Positions 8,632 to 17,382 of a stretch of DNA of 48,025 nt are shown piece by piece. Source of the DNA: an uncultured Eubacterium sp. (GTDB lineage: Bacteria; Bacillota; Clostridia; Lachnospirales; Lachnospiraceae); contig CAMWXD010000030.1 of NCBI GenBank assembly GCA_947178105.1, positions 1 through 48,025 of the forward strand, written 5' to 3'. A model generated the notes under the pieces. It had not been told where the DNA came from and made no database searches. It saw only the letters and a program-made list of their open reading frames with translations. Each line of letters starts with the position of its first letter. The stretch's first letter is position 1. Made by a program: the position numbers and the translations under genes.

Positions 8632-10653
8632 TTATCCAAGCAGTGACAATACACCCTGATTGGACTGGTTTGCCTGTGCAAGCATAGACTGCCCAGCCTG
8701 CGCAAGAATGTTGTTCTTGCTGTATTCCACCATTTCGGTAGCCATATCGGTATCGCGGATCCGGGATTCTGCTGCTGTCGTATTTTCCACAACGTTATCC
8801 AGATTGGCAATCGTATGGTCTAAGCGGTTTTGTACTGCGCCGAGTGCGGAACGCTGTGCGGATACTTTGGAGATCGCATCTGCAATCGCGTCGATCGCAT
8901 ACGTTGCTGCAATGCCGCCGTCGTTGATATTTCTGCCGTTTTCATCCTTGCCGATCACATCCAGGTCTTTGATGCCCAAGTTGGCAGCGCTCATTGCTTC
9001 GATCGTAACGCCGATCTTATTTGTCATATCGGCATCTGCGCCAACGTGAAGGTTGAAAAACAGCTCTTCTTTTACGGTTGTGCTGCCTTTTGTAATTGTA
9101 AAGCCGCCCTTGCCGTCGCTTGCAACCGTAGCCTGCTTATCCTCGTCTGCACCGATGCTGCTGGCTTTTTGCAGTTCTTCTGCCATTTTTTCATAAGCTT
9201 CGGCTGCGGAAATGGTTTTCTGTACATTGTCATTTCCGGCTGGTGCGCCGATATCACCGATGACTGTTACTGCACCGTTGCCATCGTCTACCACATCTCC
9301 ATCATGAATCTTGGAAAGGATTGCTTCTTTTGTAAGTTTAAACGCTTCCTCATCCGCATCTTCTTCGCTGTCTACAATCGTGTATGTGATTGCATCACGT
9401 CCAGAACCGATCTTGACCGTATCACCGGCTACTAATGCCTGAATACTGTCATATACATCCTTTGCTGCGGTCGGAGTTGACGCCGTTGCCGTAGTCGTAA
9501 CTCCGCCTTTTGTAACGCTGTCTCCTGCGCCTAATGTTACTGCTGTCGTACCGCCTCCTAGCGATCCAGCTTTCGCAAGTGTAGGTGCATTTAACGCTGC
9601 CGCAGCGATTTTACCTGTGCTGACTTCCCCTTTTTCCAAGGAAGCTACAATATTAATTCCTGTTACCTGCGCATTTGCATTTGCTGTGGTTCCGGCAGCT
9701 ACTTGGCTCACCTGCACGCCTGTTGTTGCAGCAGCTTTTACCTGCTTACCTTCTGCCAAGGCATCTTTAATAAAGTTTGTCGCCAAACCCAGATTAAGAT
9801 TTGCTTTGCCTGCCGTAACAGTTGAGCCATCATCACTAGCAGTATTGGTCAATGTATATTCTATATCGCCAACTGTAAAGATGTCACCGGCTTTAAATGT
9901 AATATCGTCTACGGCGATTTTATCTACCAGCGTATAGGTCTCCCCATTATAGGTAACACTGTCTCCAGCAGCTAATGTCGTTGTTGCAAAGATTGCATCT
10001 GTAATATCTGCATACCCGTCCGTACTTGTATTCATCTCTTCCGGATCTAATATTTTGCCGCCGCTCTTCCCGGAACCGGAGCCAATCGTATACTCTTCCC
10101 CAGCAATCTTAATCTTATCGCCGTCTTCCAGCACTTTCGTGAACGTAGCCGTAGACCCGTTATCCACTAACTTCCCGTCCAGTCCTGCGTCATGGGCATT
10201 CAGCTTCTTTTCTACTGTTGTCCCTGCTTCTTCGCCCTTTAACAGATACGTCTCGTTAAACTTGGTTGTCTCGGATACGCGGTCAATCTCTGTCGTAAGC
10301 TGGTCAATCTCTGCCTGGATCGCGTCGCGGTCTGCTTCGGAATTGGTGCCGTTTGCTGCCTGAGTCGCAAGCTCGTTCATTCTTTGCAGCATACTGTGCA
10401 CTTCTGTCAAAGCGCCTTCTGCTGTCTGCACTGCCGATACGCCGTCCTGTGCGTTTGTGGAAGCCCGTGTCAGCCCCTTCATCTGCTTGCGCATTTTTTC
10501 AGAAATGGTTAAGCCTGCCGCATCGTCCGCCGCGCGGTTGATCTTGTACCCGCTGGAAAGCTTTTCAGACGACTTAGCCTGCGCGCTTGTCGTTACGCCA
10601 AGCATCCTGTTGGAATTCATTGCTGTTAAATTGTGTTGTACTACCATCGACAT
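8632..10653 (-). CDS. fliC: Flagellin
   Basis: 673 residues. The N-terminal D0/D1 region (about 1-145) shows the flagellin pattern VVQHNLTAMNSNRML and then EKLSSGYKINRAADDAAGL. The C-terminal D1/D0 region (about 585-673) has QRSALGAVQNRLDHTI and DTDMATEMVEYSKNNILAQ, and ends in SNQGVLSLLG, which lets it be exported without a signal peptide. The roughly 430-residue central part is rich in Thr, Ala, Gly, Asp and Val and should form the variable, surface-exposed D2/D3 domains; it makes the protein much larger than minimal flagellins of about 275 residues. GGAGGT is 7 bases before ATG 10653. The leader carries candidate CsrA sites, csrA is immediately upstream, and a possible sigma-28 promoter lies between them. 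Confidence 0.97.
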   Translation of the reverse strand: MSMVVQHNLTAMNSNRMLGVTTSAQAKSSEKLSSGYKINRAADDAAGLTISEKMRKQMKGLTRASTNAQDGVSAVQTAEGALTEVHSMLQRMNELATQAANGTNSEADRDAIQAEIDQLTTEIDRVSETTKFNETYLLKGEEAGTTVEKKLNAHDAGLDGKLVDNGSTATFTKVLEDGDKIKIAGEEYTIGSGSGKSGGKILDPEEMNTSTDGYADITDAIFATTTLAAGDSVTYNGETYTLVDKIAVDDITFKAGDIFTVGDIEYTLTNTASDDGSTVTAGKANLNLGLATNFIKDALAEGKQVKAAATTGVQVSQVAAGTTANANAQVTGINIVASLEKGEVSTGKIAAAALNAPTLAKAGSLGGGTTAVTLGAGDSVTKGGVTTTATASTPTAAKDVYDSIQALVAGDTVKIGSGRDAITYTIVDSEEDADEEAFKLTKEAILSKIHDGDVVDDGNGAVTVIGDIGAPAGNDNVQKTISAAEAYEKMAEELQKASSIGADEDKQATVASDGKGGFTITKGSTTVKEELFFNLHVGADADMTNKIGVTIEAMSAANLGIKDLDVIGKDENGRNINDGGIAATYAIDAIADAISKVSAQRSALGAVQNRLDHTIANLDNVVENTTAAESRIRDTDMATEMVEYSKNNILAQAGQSMLAQANQSNQGVLSLLG

Positions 10654-10660
10654 AATAATT

Positions 10661-10704
10661 ACCTCCGTGTCTTTTCTCTCCCCCTGCGGAATCCGTTCCC
10701 GGGG
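10661..10704 (-). promoter_or_regulatory. Flagellin leader with two candidate CsrA-binding sites
   Basis: On the minus strand CCCC-G-GGAA-CGGA-TTCC-GCA-GGGG (10704-10681) folds into a hairpin presenting GGA in its loop (10694-10692). Twenty-five bases further, CACGGAGGT (around 10669-10661) places a second GGA inside the Shine-Dalgarno. A hairpin-loop GGA plus a GGA overlapping the ribosome site is the arrangement by which CsrA represses hag in Bacillus subtilis. Confidence 0.6.
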
Positions 10705-10734
10705 ATTTTTTTGTTCCTGTTGACAGTTGCTCTA

Positions 10735-10762
10735 TAATCAGCAGCCGCCAAAAGCGCTTTTC
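10735..10762 (-). promoter_or_regulatory. Possible sigma-28 promoter of the flagellin gene
   Basis: GAAAA (10762-10758), a 15-bp spacer and GCTGATTA (10742-10735) resemble the TAAA-N15-GCCGATAT consensus of the flagellar sigma factor. The match is partial (about 6 of 8 in the -10). Confidence 0.35.
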
Positions 10763-10804
10763 GCACGCCTAAGGCATCCTGCAAATTACCTGGATATCGT
10801 GCCC

Positions 10805-11089
10805 TTATGCCCGCGTCCCGGCGCGCGCCCGCCTGCGCTCTTCCATCAGCACGGCGCGGATCTTTTCCTGGGCTTCTTTGGATAGCTCCCTGTCTTTATA
10901 ATGCTTGACAAAATTGCCTGGCTCTGTGTCCGCCATTTTCTTTTCCAGCGCAGAGCTTCTGGCGATGTTCATGCTCCTTGGCGCATCGACTAAAATGCGT
11001 AAATTGTTTGCGCTCCCTCCGGCAAATACCACTTTGACCTCGTTGCCGATTAATAAGTATTCGCCTGGTTTTACAGTCAGTTTCAGCAT
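10805..11089 (-). CDS. csrA: Carbon storage regulator CsrA, C-terminally extended
   Basis: 94 residues. The start MLKLTVKPGEYLLIGNEVKV matches the CsrA core (MLxLxRKxGExIxIG), followed by NNLRILVDAPRSMNIAR, which includes the RNA-binding Arg region near residue 44. CsrA is a dimeric RNA-binding protein that blocks translation of messages with GGA motifs. Most family members have about 60-75 residues; here about 35 charged residues follow the core (ALEKKMADTEPGNF..., ending EERRRARAGTRA), possibly an extra contact surface. AAGGAGG precedes ATG 11089. It lies directly upstream of fliC, whose leader carries candidate targets. fliW, the usual antagonist gene, is not in the window. Confidence 0.9.
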   Translation of the reverse strand: MLKLTVKPGEYLLIGNEVKVVFAGGSANNLRILVDAPRSMNIARSSALEKKMADTEPGNFVKHYKDRELSKEAQEKIRAVLMEERRRARAGTRA

Positions 11090-11496
11090 AGGAACCTCCT
11101 TGTTTTTGATTTCATATCCAAATGAAACGGGTAAAATGCAACGCTCTCTTCAAACTGTTGCATCCTGACGGATGGCAGCGGAAAATGCCGGAAATCCAAC
11201 GTTTTCTGCCTTGCATGATTTTAGAAAAAGAAAAAATTTTTTAAAATTGGGGGTTAAGTATTGCCCGAATGTGCCGATATTAATAGTGTCAAAAGAAAAA
11301 TGCAACATTTTGAAGAAAATGTTGCATTTTTCTTTTTGCTTTTGCAGTACTCCAAACAAACAGAACTGTTCCAGCATTTTCTAAAATTTCTGACAAATTT
11401 TGCAATAGCCATTGCTTTCTGCCGCACTGTCGTATAAACTATAACATAGAGTCTAAACTACCATACATGCAAAATGCAAACGAGGAGGGAACTACA
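11090..11496. other. Intergenic region without a supported gene
   Basis: A 407-bp AT-rich stretch between divergent csrA and the DUF1810 gene. It contains ATGCAAC/GTTGCAT pairs at 11136-11142/11157-11163 and inside the perfect hairpin at 11291-11336. Around 11172-11384 both strands are open for about 70 codons, but neither frame has a ribosome site or recognisable domain. I do not call a gene here. Confidence 0.5.
11291..11336. repeat. Perfect 21-bp inverted repeat
   Basis: AAAAGAAAAATGCAACATTTT, the 4-nt loop GAAG, then its exact complement. It reads as an A/T-rich hairpin on either strand and could be a bidirectional terminator or part of a dispersed repeat. No gene ends immediately next to it. 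Confidence 0.8.
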
Positions 11497-11919
11497 ATGG
11501 AACCACAGCATTTAAACCGTTTTATTGACGCACATTTAAGAGACTATCCAAGTGCCCTGTCAGAAATAAAAAACGGGCGCAAACAAAGCCACTGGATGTG
11601 GTATATATTTCCGCAGGTCTCAGGACTTGGCATGAGTGAAATCAGCACTTACTATTCCATTCAAGATCTGGAAGAGGCAAAGGCTTATATGGAAGAGCCT
11701 CTGCTGCGCTCCCATTTACTGGAAATCTGTGAGACATTGCTGGCGCTGGAGTCCTGCGACGCAAACAAGATCTTTGGATTCCCGGATGATATGAAACTAA
11801 AATCTTCCATGACTTTATTTGCGCAGGCATGCCCAAAAATCGATACGTTTCAAAAGGTTTTGGATAAATTTTTTAATGGAATGAAAGACCAGAAAACGCT
11901 GGATCTTTTAAAAAGATAG
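11497..11919 (+). CDS. DUF1810 family protein
   Basis: 140 residues from ATG 11497, chosen because CGAGGAGGGA lies just upstream; the frame extends ten codons further 5' but without a ribosome site. The family pattern is clear: LNRFIDAHLRDYPSALSEIKNG, then SHWMWYIFPQVSGLG and FGFPDDMKLKSSMTLF. DUF1810 proteins are small, soluble, mostly single-copy proteins without a function I can state with confidence. The gene stands alone, divergent from csrA and convergent with the fatty-acid operon. Confidence 0.85.
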   Translation: MEPQHLNRFIDAHLRDYPSALSEIKNGRKQSHWMWYIFPQVSGLGMSEISTYYSIQDLEEAKAYMEEPLLRSHLLEICETLLALESCDANKIFGFPDDMKLKSSMTLFAQACPKIDTFQKVLDKFFNGMKDQKTLDLLKR

Positions 11920-11972
11920 AAAAGCAAAAAGCGCTGCGGGCGCGTTTGCCTGAAATACATTTTATAGAATAG

Positions 11973-12008
11973 AAAAAGGGGACTGCCAGCAACAGCATCC
12001 CCCTTTTT
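11973..12008. terminator. Bidirectional terminator between the DUF1810 gene and fabT
   Basis: AAAAAGGGG and CCCCTTTTT frame an 18-nt interior between the two convergent genes. It has a T run on each strand, so it can end both transcripts. Confidence 0.8.
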
Positions 12009-12024
12009 AGCTGCAATATTTGTT

Positions 12025-12477
12025 TTACGGATCGTATTTCTGCCGGAAATATCCCATCAGGCGTTCCAGCGCCTGTTGCAGTACCTGGCTTTCTTCTTCA
12101 CTGACATGCTTTAGGATAAACGCGATCATATCCTGATGGAATCTTTCATGGTGGCGGTACGCCCGTTCCCCGCGTTTTGTAAGCATCATATACACAACCC
12201 GTTTATCCTGCTCGCTTCGCCTGCGCTGTACATACCCTTTTTTCTCCAGGGAATTTACAGCCTTTGTCAGTGTTCCGGTCGTCACTGACATGATTTTGGC
12301 AATCTCGGACATCTTCCTTGGCTGATCCATGCCGATCGCTTCGATGATATGCATATCATTATAAGTAATTCCCCGAAATTCATCAGTAATCAGCTTGCGT
12401 TCTTCTATTTCCATAATATATTTAAAGAACTGCACCAAAAGCCTGTTTAATGTCCGTTCCGTATCCATCTCAACCAT
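12025..12477 (-). CDS. fabT: MarR-family regulator of fatty-acid synthesis (FabT-like)
   Basis: 150 residues with a winged helix-turn-helix: EIAKIMSVTTGTLTKAVNSL is the recognition region and KGYVQRRRSEQDKRVVYMML is the wing, a close MarR signature. It is the last gene of the fatty-acid operon. In streptococci and lactococci FabT, a MarR protein encoded in the same cluster, represses fab genes with acyl-ACP as co-repressor. The palindromes TTTGANNNTCAAA at the acpP promoter have the form of FabT sites, so autoregulation is likely (inference). ATG 12477 follows GGAAAGGAAA; an in-frame ATG ten codons earlier has no ribosome site. Gene position differs from streptococci, where fabT is first. Confidence 0.85.
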   Translation of the reverse strand: MVEMDTERTLNRLLVQFFKYIMEIEERKLITDEFRGITYNDMHIIEAIGMDQPRKMSEIAKIMSVTTGTLTKAVNSLEKKGYVQRRRSEQDKRVVYMMLTKRGERAYRHHERFHQDMIAFILKHVSEEESQVLQQALERLMGYFRQKYDP

Positions 12478-12542
12478 AATTTCCTTTCCGCCAGATACGC
12501 ATAACAACCACTTCCCATGCCGCCTTTCTCATCTGTCCAGCT

Positions 12543-12661
12543 CAGTCCTGCCTTCGCAACTGCCCGGATCGGATTCTCAGTCCTGCTCTCGCAACTGTCT
12601 TACCCTGACCGGCAGTCCTGCTTTTACAACTGTCCTGCCCGGATCGGCAAGCCTGCTTTTC
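12543..12661. repeat. 35-bp imperfect tandem repeat between fabH and fabT
   Basis: CAGTCCTGC recurs at 12543, 12578 and 12613, and as CAAGCCTGC at 12648: an exact 35-bp period. The units also share CAACTG and partly GGATCGG. The array fills the 184-bp gap and abuts the fabH stop codon. Confidence 0.7.
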
Positions 12662-13624
12662 TCACCAGGTCAGCGCCACCGCTCCCCAGGTCAGCCCGGC
12701 GCCAAATCCTGCGAGCACGATCTGGTCTCCTCTTTTGAGCCTGCCGTCCCGGTTTGCCTTGTCTAATAAGATCGGAACGCTCGCGGCAGAGATGTTTCCG
12801 CATTCCTCCAGGCATACCGGAAATTTTTCCATCGGCTGTTTTAAGCGCTTTGCCACAGACTCGATAATACGCTGGTTCGCCTGGTGCAGCAAAAACAAAG
12901 AGATGTCCTCCGGCTGCAAGCCTGCCTGCTCCAACACCTGTTCGATGCATTTTGGTACGGTGCGCACTGCAAACTTATAGACTTCCTGCCCGTTCATCCG
13001 TACATAAGGGTGCTCCGGCTCATGGCTTGCAAACGGATGGTTCAGCGGCCTGCCTCCGCAGGAAAGCACTGCGCCCTTTGCTCCGTCAGACCCCTGCACG
13101 CCTGCAAACAGCCCTTCTTCTTCGGCTGTCACAACAGCGGCGCCTGCGCCGTCTCCGAACAGGACGCAGGTAGAACGGTCTGACCAGTCCATCAGCTTGG
13201 ATAATGTCTCTGCACCAACGATCAAGATGTTTTGATACATACCGCTTCGTATGTACGCCTGCGCTGTATTCAGCGCAAAGACAAAGCCGGAACAGGCTGC
13301 GCACAGGTCATATGCAGCCGCTTTCGATGCGCCGAGCGCACTTTGCACGTCGCAGGATAACGGCGGCAGGATATGGTCTGGCGTCACAGTTGCGGCTATG
13401 ATAAGATCCAGCTCTTCTGCTTTCATGCCAGCTTCTTCCAATGCCTGTCTTGCAGCCGCAACGGACATGCTGGCTGTCGTTTCCTCTACCGCGATATGCC
13501 TTGCTCCGATCCCGGTGCGGCTTTTGATCCATTCGTCCGAAGTGTCCATGATTTTGCCAAGATCGTCATTTGTCACGCGTAAGCGCGGCAGGCTGCTGCC
13601 TGTCCCAGCTATCCTCGCTCTCAT
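12662..13624 (-). CDS. fabH: 3-oxoacyl-ACP synthase III
   Basis: 320 residues, the usual FabH length. FabH condenses acetyl-CoA (or a branched acyl-CoA) with malonyl-ACP to start fatty-acid chains. The catalytic triad is visible: C111 in DLCAACSGF, His in LLHQANQRI and Asn in ECGNISAAS (EYGNTSAAS is more usual). ATG 13624 is preceded by GGGAGG; the frame continues ten codons further without support. It lies 36 bp after accDA. The C-terminal LTW ends the thiolase fold as expected. Confidence 0.95.
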   Translation of the reverse strand: MRARIAGTGSSLPRLRVTNDDLGKIMDTSDEWIKSRTGIGARHIAVEETTASMSVAAARQALEEAGMKAEELDLIIAATVTPDHILPPLSCDVQSALGASKAAAYDLCAACSGFVFALNTAQAYIRSGMYQNILIVGAETLSKLMDWSDRSTCVLFGDGAGAAVVTAEEEGLFAGVQGSDGAKGAVLSCGGRPLNHPFASHEPEHPYVRMNGQEVYKFAVRTVPKCIEQVLEQAGLQPEDISLFLLHQANQRIIESVAKRLKQPMEKFPVCLEECGNISAASVPILLDKANRDGRLKRGDQIVLAGFGAGLTWGAVALTW

Positions 13625-13660
13625 TTCATTTCCTCCCTTATCGGTATCTTTCACAGCAGT

Positions 13661-15541
13661 TTAAAATTTACGGAACCGGTCATACCGCTCTTTTGCGAAA
13701 TCCTCTCCGCTTTTTTCCGCCTGAGAAGACAAATATTCCTTCAACTGGCTCTTCATATAGACAGAAATCGTGTCTACCGTTACCTCGTCGGCGCCGCCGT
13801 ATTCCGGTATGATCTGTTCGATCACGTGCAGGCTGTACAGATCCTGTGCTGTGATTTTCATAATGCCTGCCGCTTCCTGTGCACGGCTGCTGTCTTTCCA
13901 CAAGATCGACGCAAATCCTTCCGGTGAAAGCACCGAATATGTCGCATGTTCCATCATCCATACCTGATTGCCCACAGCAAGCGCAAGCGCCCCGCCGCTG
14001 CCGCCTTCGCCGACCATCATACAGATGACAGGCACTTTCAATGCAGACATTTCATACAGGTTTCTGGCGATTGCCTCTCCCTGCCCCAGCTCCTCGGCTT
14101 CCATACCGCAAAAGGCACCGGACGTATTGACAAACGTAACGATCGGACGATGGAACTTTTCCGCCTGGCGCATCAGCCTGAGCGCTTTGCGGTATCCTTC
14201 CGGCGAAGCCATGCCGAAATTATGTTCCTTGCACTCTTCGATCGAAGTCCCTTTTTGAATGCCAATCACGGTAACCGGCTGGCCGTCCAGCAGCGCAATT
14301 CCGCCTACGACCGCCGGGTCATCCCGAAACTGCCTGTCTCCATGAAACTCTACAAAGCCATCAAATACGCGGCTGATATAGTCCATCGCAGACGGACGGG
14401 TCACCTGGCGCGCCGCCTTTACCTTGTCCCAGACATCCTTTGCCTGTGCCTTTTCCATATGCTCCCGGCAGCGCTCATCCGGTGTTACCGGGATACTCCC
14501 AGCCTTTGTAAACGCATGGAAGCTCTGGCTGCTGTGATGGTACTTTAAGATCTGCGCCAATGTCTGCTTTAACTTTTTCCGCTCTATAACCGCGTCCACA
14601 AACCCATGTTCCAGTTGGAACTCGGCACGCTGGAATCCCTCCGGCAGCTTTTCACCGATCGTCTGCTCAATGACCCTCGGCCCTGCAAAGCCGATTAACG
14701 CGCCTGGCTCCGCAAGAATAATATCCCCAAGCATGGCAAAGCTTGCCGTAACGCCTCCAGTTGTCGGGTCTGTCAGCACTGGGACATATAAAAGCCCTGT
14801 ATCGCTGTGCTTTTTCAGCGCCGCCGAAGTCTTTGCCATCTGCATCAGGGAAATAATGCCTTCCTGCATCCGGGCTCCGCCAGAACAGCAAAACAAAATC
14901 ACCGGAAGCCGCATCGCAGTTGCCTTTTCAACAGCGCAGGCAATCTTTTCGCCGACAACATGCCCCATACTGCCCATCAGAAAACGCGCGTCGCACACTC
15001 CGATTGCGACCGGCTCGCCTTCAATCCTTGCATAGCCGATGGTCACGCCTTCCTTTAGCTTCGTCTTTTCCTGTATCTGTGCCAGCTTTTCTTCATATCC
15101 CGGAAAATCCAGCGGATTCGTCTCCTCAATATCCTCAAACCACGGCTCAAAGGTACCTGCGTCCGCAACCATACGGATCCGGTTTTTCGTGCGGATACGG
15201 AAATAATAGCCGCATTCCCTGCACACATATTTGTTTGCTACTGTTTCTGCCTTGGAAATCTTGGCGCCGCATTTTTTGCACTCAAACATATCCTGCTTAT
15301 TTTGTTCTGTTTCGCTGCGGCTTTGCTCATCCTTGCCGAAATTCTGCTGCTTTTCTTTTTGAAATCTGTCTTTTAAAAATCCATCTTTTGATTGTTTTTC
15401 TTTCCGTAGTTTCTCATTCGTCTGTTTATCTTCCTGCTGTTCTTCCTGCGTTACATCGCTTTCCTGATCGAATTCCGGTATGTTTCTTCTTTTCAGTAAA
15501 TGATATTTTTTCCCATTCTGCTTCATTTTATTGATCCACAT
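13661..15541 (-). CDS. accDA: Fused acetyl-CoA carboxylase carboxyltransferase, beta-alpha (AccD-AccA)
   Basis: One 626-residue frame holds both carboxyltransferase subunits. Residues 1-85 are a charged Gln/Glu/Lys-rich leader. The AccD zinc ribbon follows, with C88, C91, C107 and C110, then the crotonase core ([24 protein letters not shown]-like TDPTTGG). From about 370 comes AccA ([39 protein letters not shown]). The enzyme transfers carboxyl from carboxybiotin to acetyl-CoA to give malonyl-CoA. Separate accD and accA genes are the norm; fusions occur in some clostridia. ATG 15541 is 3 bp past the fabZ stop, with GAGGCGG ahead. The partner genes accB and accC are not in this cluster and must lie elsewhere. 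Confidence 0.95.
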   Translation of the reverse strand: MWINKMKQNGKKYHLLKRRNIPEFDQESDVTQEEQQEDKQTNEKLRKEKQSKDGFLKDRFQKEKQQNFGKDEQSRSETEQNKQDMFECKKCGAKISKAETVANKYVCRECGYYFRIRTKNRIRMVADAGTFEPWFEDIEETNPLDFPGYEEKLAQIQEKTKLKEGVTIGYARIEGEPVAIGVCDARFLMGSMGHVVGEKIACAVEKATAMRLPVILFCCSGGARMQEGIISLMQMAKTSAALKKHSDTGLLYVPVLTDPTTGGVTASFAMLGDIILAEPGALIGFAGPRVIEQTIGEKLPEGFQRAEFQLEHGFVDAVIERKKLKQTLAQILKYHHSSQSFHAFTKAGSIPVTPDERCREHMEKAQAKDVWDKVKAARQVTRPSAMDYISRVFDGFVEFHGDRQFRDDPAVVGGIALLDGQPVTVIGIQKGTSIEECKEHNFGMASPEGYRKALRLMRQAEKFHRPIVTFVNTSGAFCGMEAEELGQGEAIARNLYEMSALKVPVICMMVGEGGSGGALALAVGNQVWMMEHATYSVLSPEGFASILWKDSSRAQEAAGIMKITAQDLYSLHVIEQIIPEYGGADEVTVDTISVYMKSQLKEYLSSQAEKSGEDFAKERYDRFRKF

Positions 15542-15544
15542 ACT

Positions 15545-15985
15545 TTAATCCGCCTCGCTTCCTATGGCAAACATGATCTCCGCAGCAGCCGCAGTCTTTC
15601 CGTCTACAGACGCCGTTCCCTTTCCTATACCGATCGGGCCTTTGACCTTTACGATCTCCACCTCCAGCTCCAGCACATCTCCTGGAACGACCTTCTTTTT
15701 AAACTTTGCTGACTGGATGCCTGCAAAGTAAGCGGTCTTTCCTTTCATTTCCGGCTGCGACAGCATCGCCACTGCGCCTGCCTGCGCCATCGCCTCTACA
15801 ATCAGCACGCCTGGCATCACCGGCTCGTTTGGAAAATGCCCGGCAAAAAACGGCTCGTTATACGTGACACACTTGCGCGCACGCGCACGCCTGCCCGGTT
15901 CCAGCTCTTCAATCGTATCCAGCAGCAGAAACGGCTGCCTGTGCGGAATGATCTCCATGATCTGTGATGTATTTAATAAAGACAT
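15545..15985 (-). CDS. fabZ: 3-hydroxyacyl-ACP dehydratase FabZ
   Basis: 146 residues with the hot-dog fold. [12 protein letters not shown] near the N-terminus and [20 protein letters not shown] contain the catalytic His and Glu. It dehydrates 3-hydroxyacyl-ACP to trans-2-enoyl-ACP in the elongation cycle. No FabA, FabM or second FabZ/FabN copy is present, so how unsaturated chains are made is not explained by this cluster. ATG 15985 follows GGAGGAG; an upstream in-frame TTG at 16006 contains that ribosome site and is rejected. Confidence 0.95.
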   Translation of the reverse strand: MSLLNTSQIMEIIPHRQPFLLLDTIEELEPGRRARARKCVTYNEPFFAGHFPNEPVMPGVLIVEAMAQAGAVAMLSQPEMKGKTAYFAGIQSAKFKKKVVPGDVLELEVEIVKVKGPIGIGKGTASVDGKTAAAAEIMFAIGSEAD

Positions 15986-16077
15986 CTTTTTCTCCTCCAA
16001 ACTCAATGTTTATTTCCACGGATTCCCGCAGGCTGCTGCAAACGCAACTCTGACAATACCAGCAAAACCGCAGAACC

Positions 16078-17313
16078 TTAATCCTGATACTTTGATACAG
16101 CAAGCGTCGCATTGTGGCCGCCGAATCCAAGCGAATTGCTCAGTGCATGGCGTATTTCCTCTTCATAAGGCTCCCTGCAATAATCAAGGTCAATCTCTTC
16201 GTCCGGCGTCGTATATCCTGCCGTCGCATGGATATAGCTTTCCTGGATCTCTTTGACGCATGTAACAAATTCCACCGCGCCGGCTGCTCCTAATAAATGC
16301 CCGATCATAGATTTTGTGGAATTGATGCGCAGCTTTTTCGCATGGCTGCCAAAGGCAAGCTTAATGGCACGCGTCTCAAACAGGTCGTTATGATGGGTTG
16401 CTGTCCCGTGCGCATTGATGTAGGTAACCTCTTCCGGCTGAATGCCTGCATCCTCCATCGCATTTGTCATCGCTTTTGCCGCTCCTGCACCGTCCTCTGC
16501 CGGAGATGTGATATGGTAAGCATCCGAAGAGCATCCGTATCCGGTAAGCTCCGCATAGATCTTTGCCTCGCGCTTTTTGGCGTGCTCCAGCTCTTCTAAA
16601 ACTACAATGCCTGCTCCTTCTCCCATCACAAAGCCGCTGCGGTCTTTATCAAACGGCAGTGAACAGCGTGCCGGGTCATCCTGTGTAGACAACGCAGTCA
16701 ATGCGGTAAAGCCTGCAATTCCAATCGGTGTCACACCCGCTTCACAGCCGCCCGCTACCATCACGTCCGCGTCTCCATACTGAATCGTCCGGAATGCTTC
16801 GCCGATACTGTTTGTACCGCTTGCACATGCTGTTACGACATTCAGGCTCTTTCCTTTTAACCCATATGCAATCGATACATTTCCAGATGCCATATTCGAA
16901 ATCATCATTGGTACAAACAATGGGTTCACCCTGGAAGGCCCTTTTTCCAGCAGCTTTTTATATTCCCGCTCGATCGCCTGTAAGCTGCCGATCCCGGAGC
17001 TTATGATACAGCCGACCCGGTAAGCGTCCTCCTGCTCCATCGAAAGCGCTGCATCCTCGATCGCTTCTTTGGACGCAGCCATGGCATACTGGCTGAACAG
17101 CTCCATGCGCTTTGCCGATTTGAAATCCATATAGTTCTTGCCTTCAAACCCTTTGACTTCTGCGGCAAGGCGGCATTTATAGCCTGTCGCATCAAAACTG
17201 GAGATCGGCGCAAATCCAAGCTTTTGCTCCTTGATGGAATTCCAAAATTCATCCACATTTAATCCAATCGGCGTTACCGCACCCATTCCTGTTACTACTA
17301 CTCTGCGTTTCAT
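16078..17313 (-). CDS. fabF: 3-oxoacyl-ACP synthase II
   Basis: 411 residues, typical for FabF, the main elongating condensing enzyme. The nucleophile is C163 in TACASGTNSIGEA, and the two His are in NAHGTATHHND and KSMIGHLLGAAGAVE. VVVTGMGAVTPIG marks the N-terminus. ATG 17313 follows AAGGAG; the frame continues upstream without a ribosome site. Only one KAS II/I enzyme is encoded here, so it probably does all elongation together with fabH initiation. Confidence 0.96.
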   Translation of the reverse strand: MKRRVVVTGMGAVTPIGLNVDEFWNSIKEQKLGFAPISSFDATGYKCRLAAEVKGFEGKNYMDFKSAKRMELFSQYAMAASKEAIEDAALSMEQEDAYRVGCIISSGIGSLQAIEREYKKLLEKGPSRVNPLFVPMMISNMASGNVSIAYGLKGKSLNVVTACASGTNSIGEAFRTIQYGDADVMVAGGCEAGVTPIGIAGFTALTALSTQDDPARCSLPFDKDRSGFVMGEGAGIVVLEELEHAKKREAKIYAELTGYGCSSDAYHITSPAEDGAGAAKAMTNAMEDAGIQPEEVTYINAHGTATHHNDLFETRAIKLAFGSHAKKLRINSTKSMIGHLLGAAGAVEFVTCVKEIQESYIHATAGYTTPDEEIDLDYCREPYEEEIRHALSNSLGFGGHNATLAVSKYQD

Positions 17314-17382
17314 TCCTTTTGCTCCTTCCTGAACAAACGGCTGTTGCTGCCTCACCATGCGGCACTACAGCAACCAAATGGC

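Noticed and set aside
8660..9435. Long plus-strand open frames opposite the flagellin gene
   Set aside because: They follow from the biased composition of the flagellin gene, have no ribosome site and resemble no protein.
10681..10710. Plus-strand hairpin followed by TTTTTTT that looks like an intrinsic terminator
   Set aside because: No plus-strand gene lies upstream; the same hairpin makes sense as a CsrA-type structure in the minus-strand flagellin leader.
10720..10739. TTGACA and TATAAT on the plus strand near the flagellin promoter
   Set aside because: The spacing is only 7 bp, so it cannot be a sigma-A promoter.
11172..11384. Overlapping 70-codon frames on both strands near the 21-bp hairpin
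   Set aside because: No ribosome site, no domain, and the frames span the perfect inverted repeat, which explains their mirror-like translations.
12543..12661. Possible CRISPR array
   Set aside because: The 35-bp units are tandem without unique spacers and are imperfect; no cas genes are present. The same holds for the 36-bp repeat at 36665.
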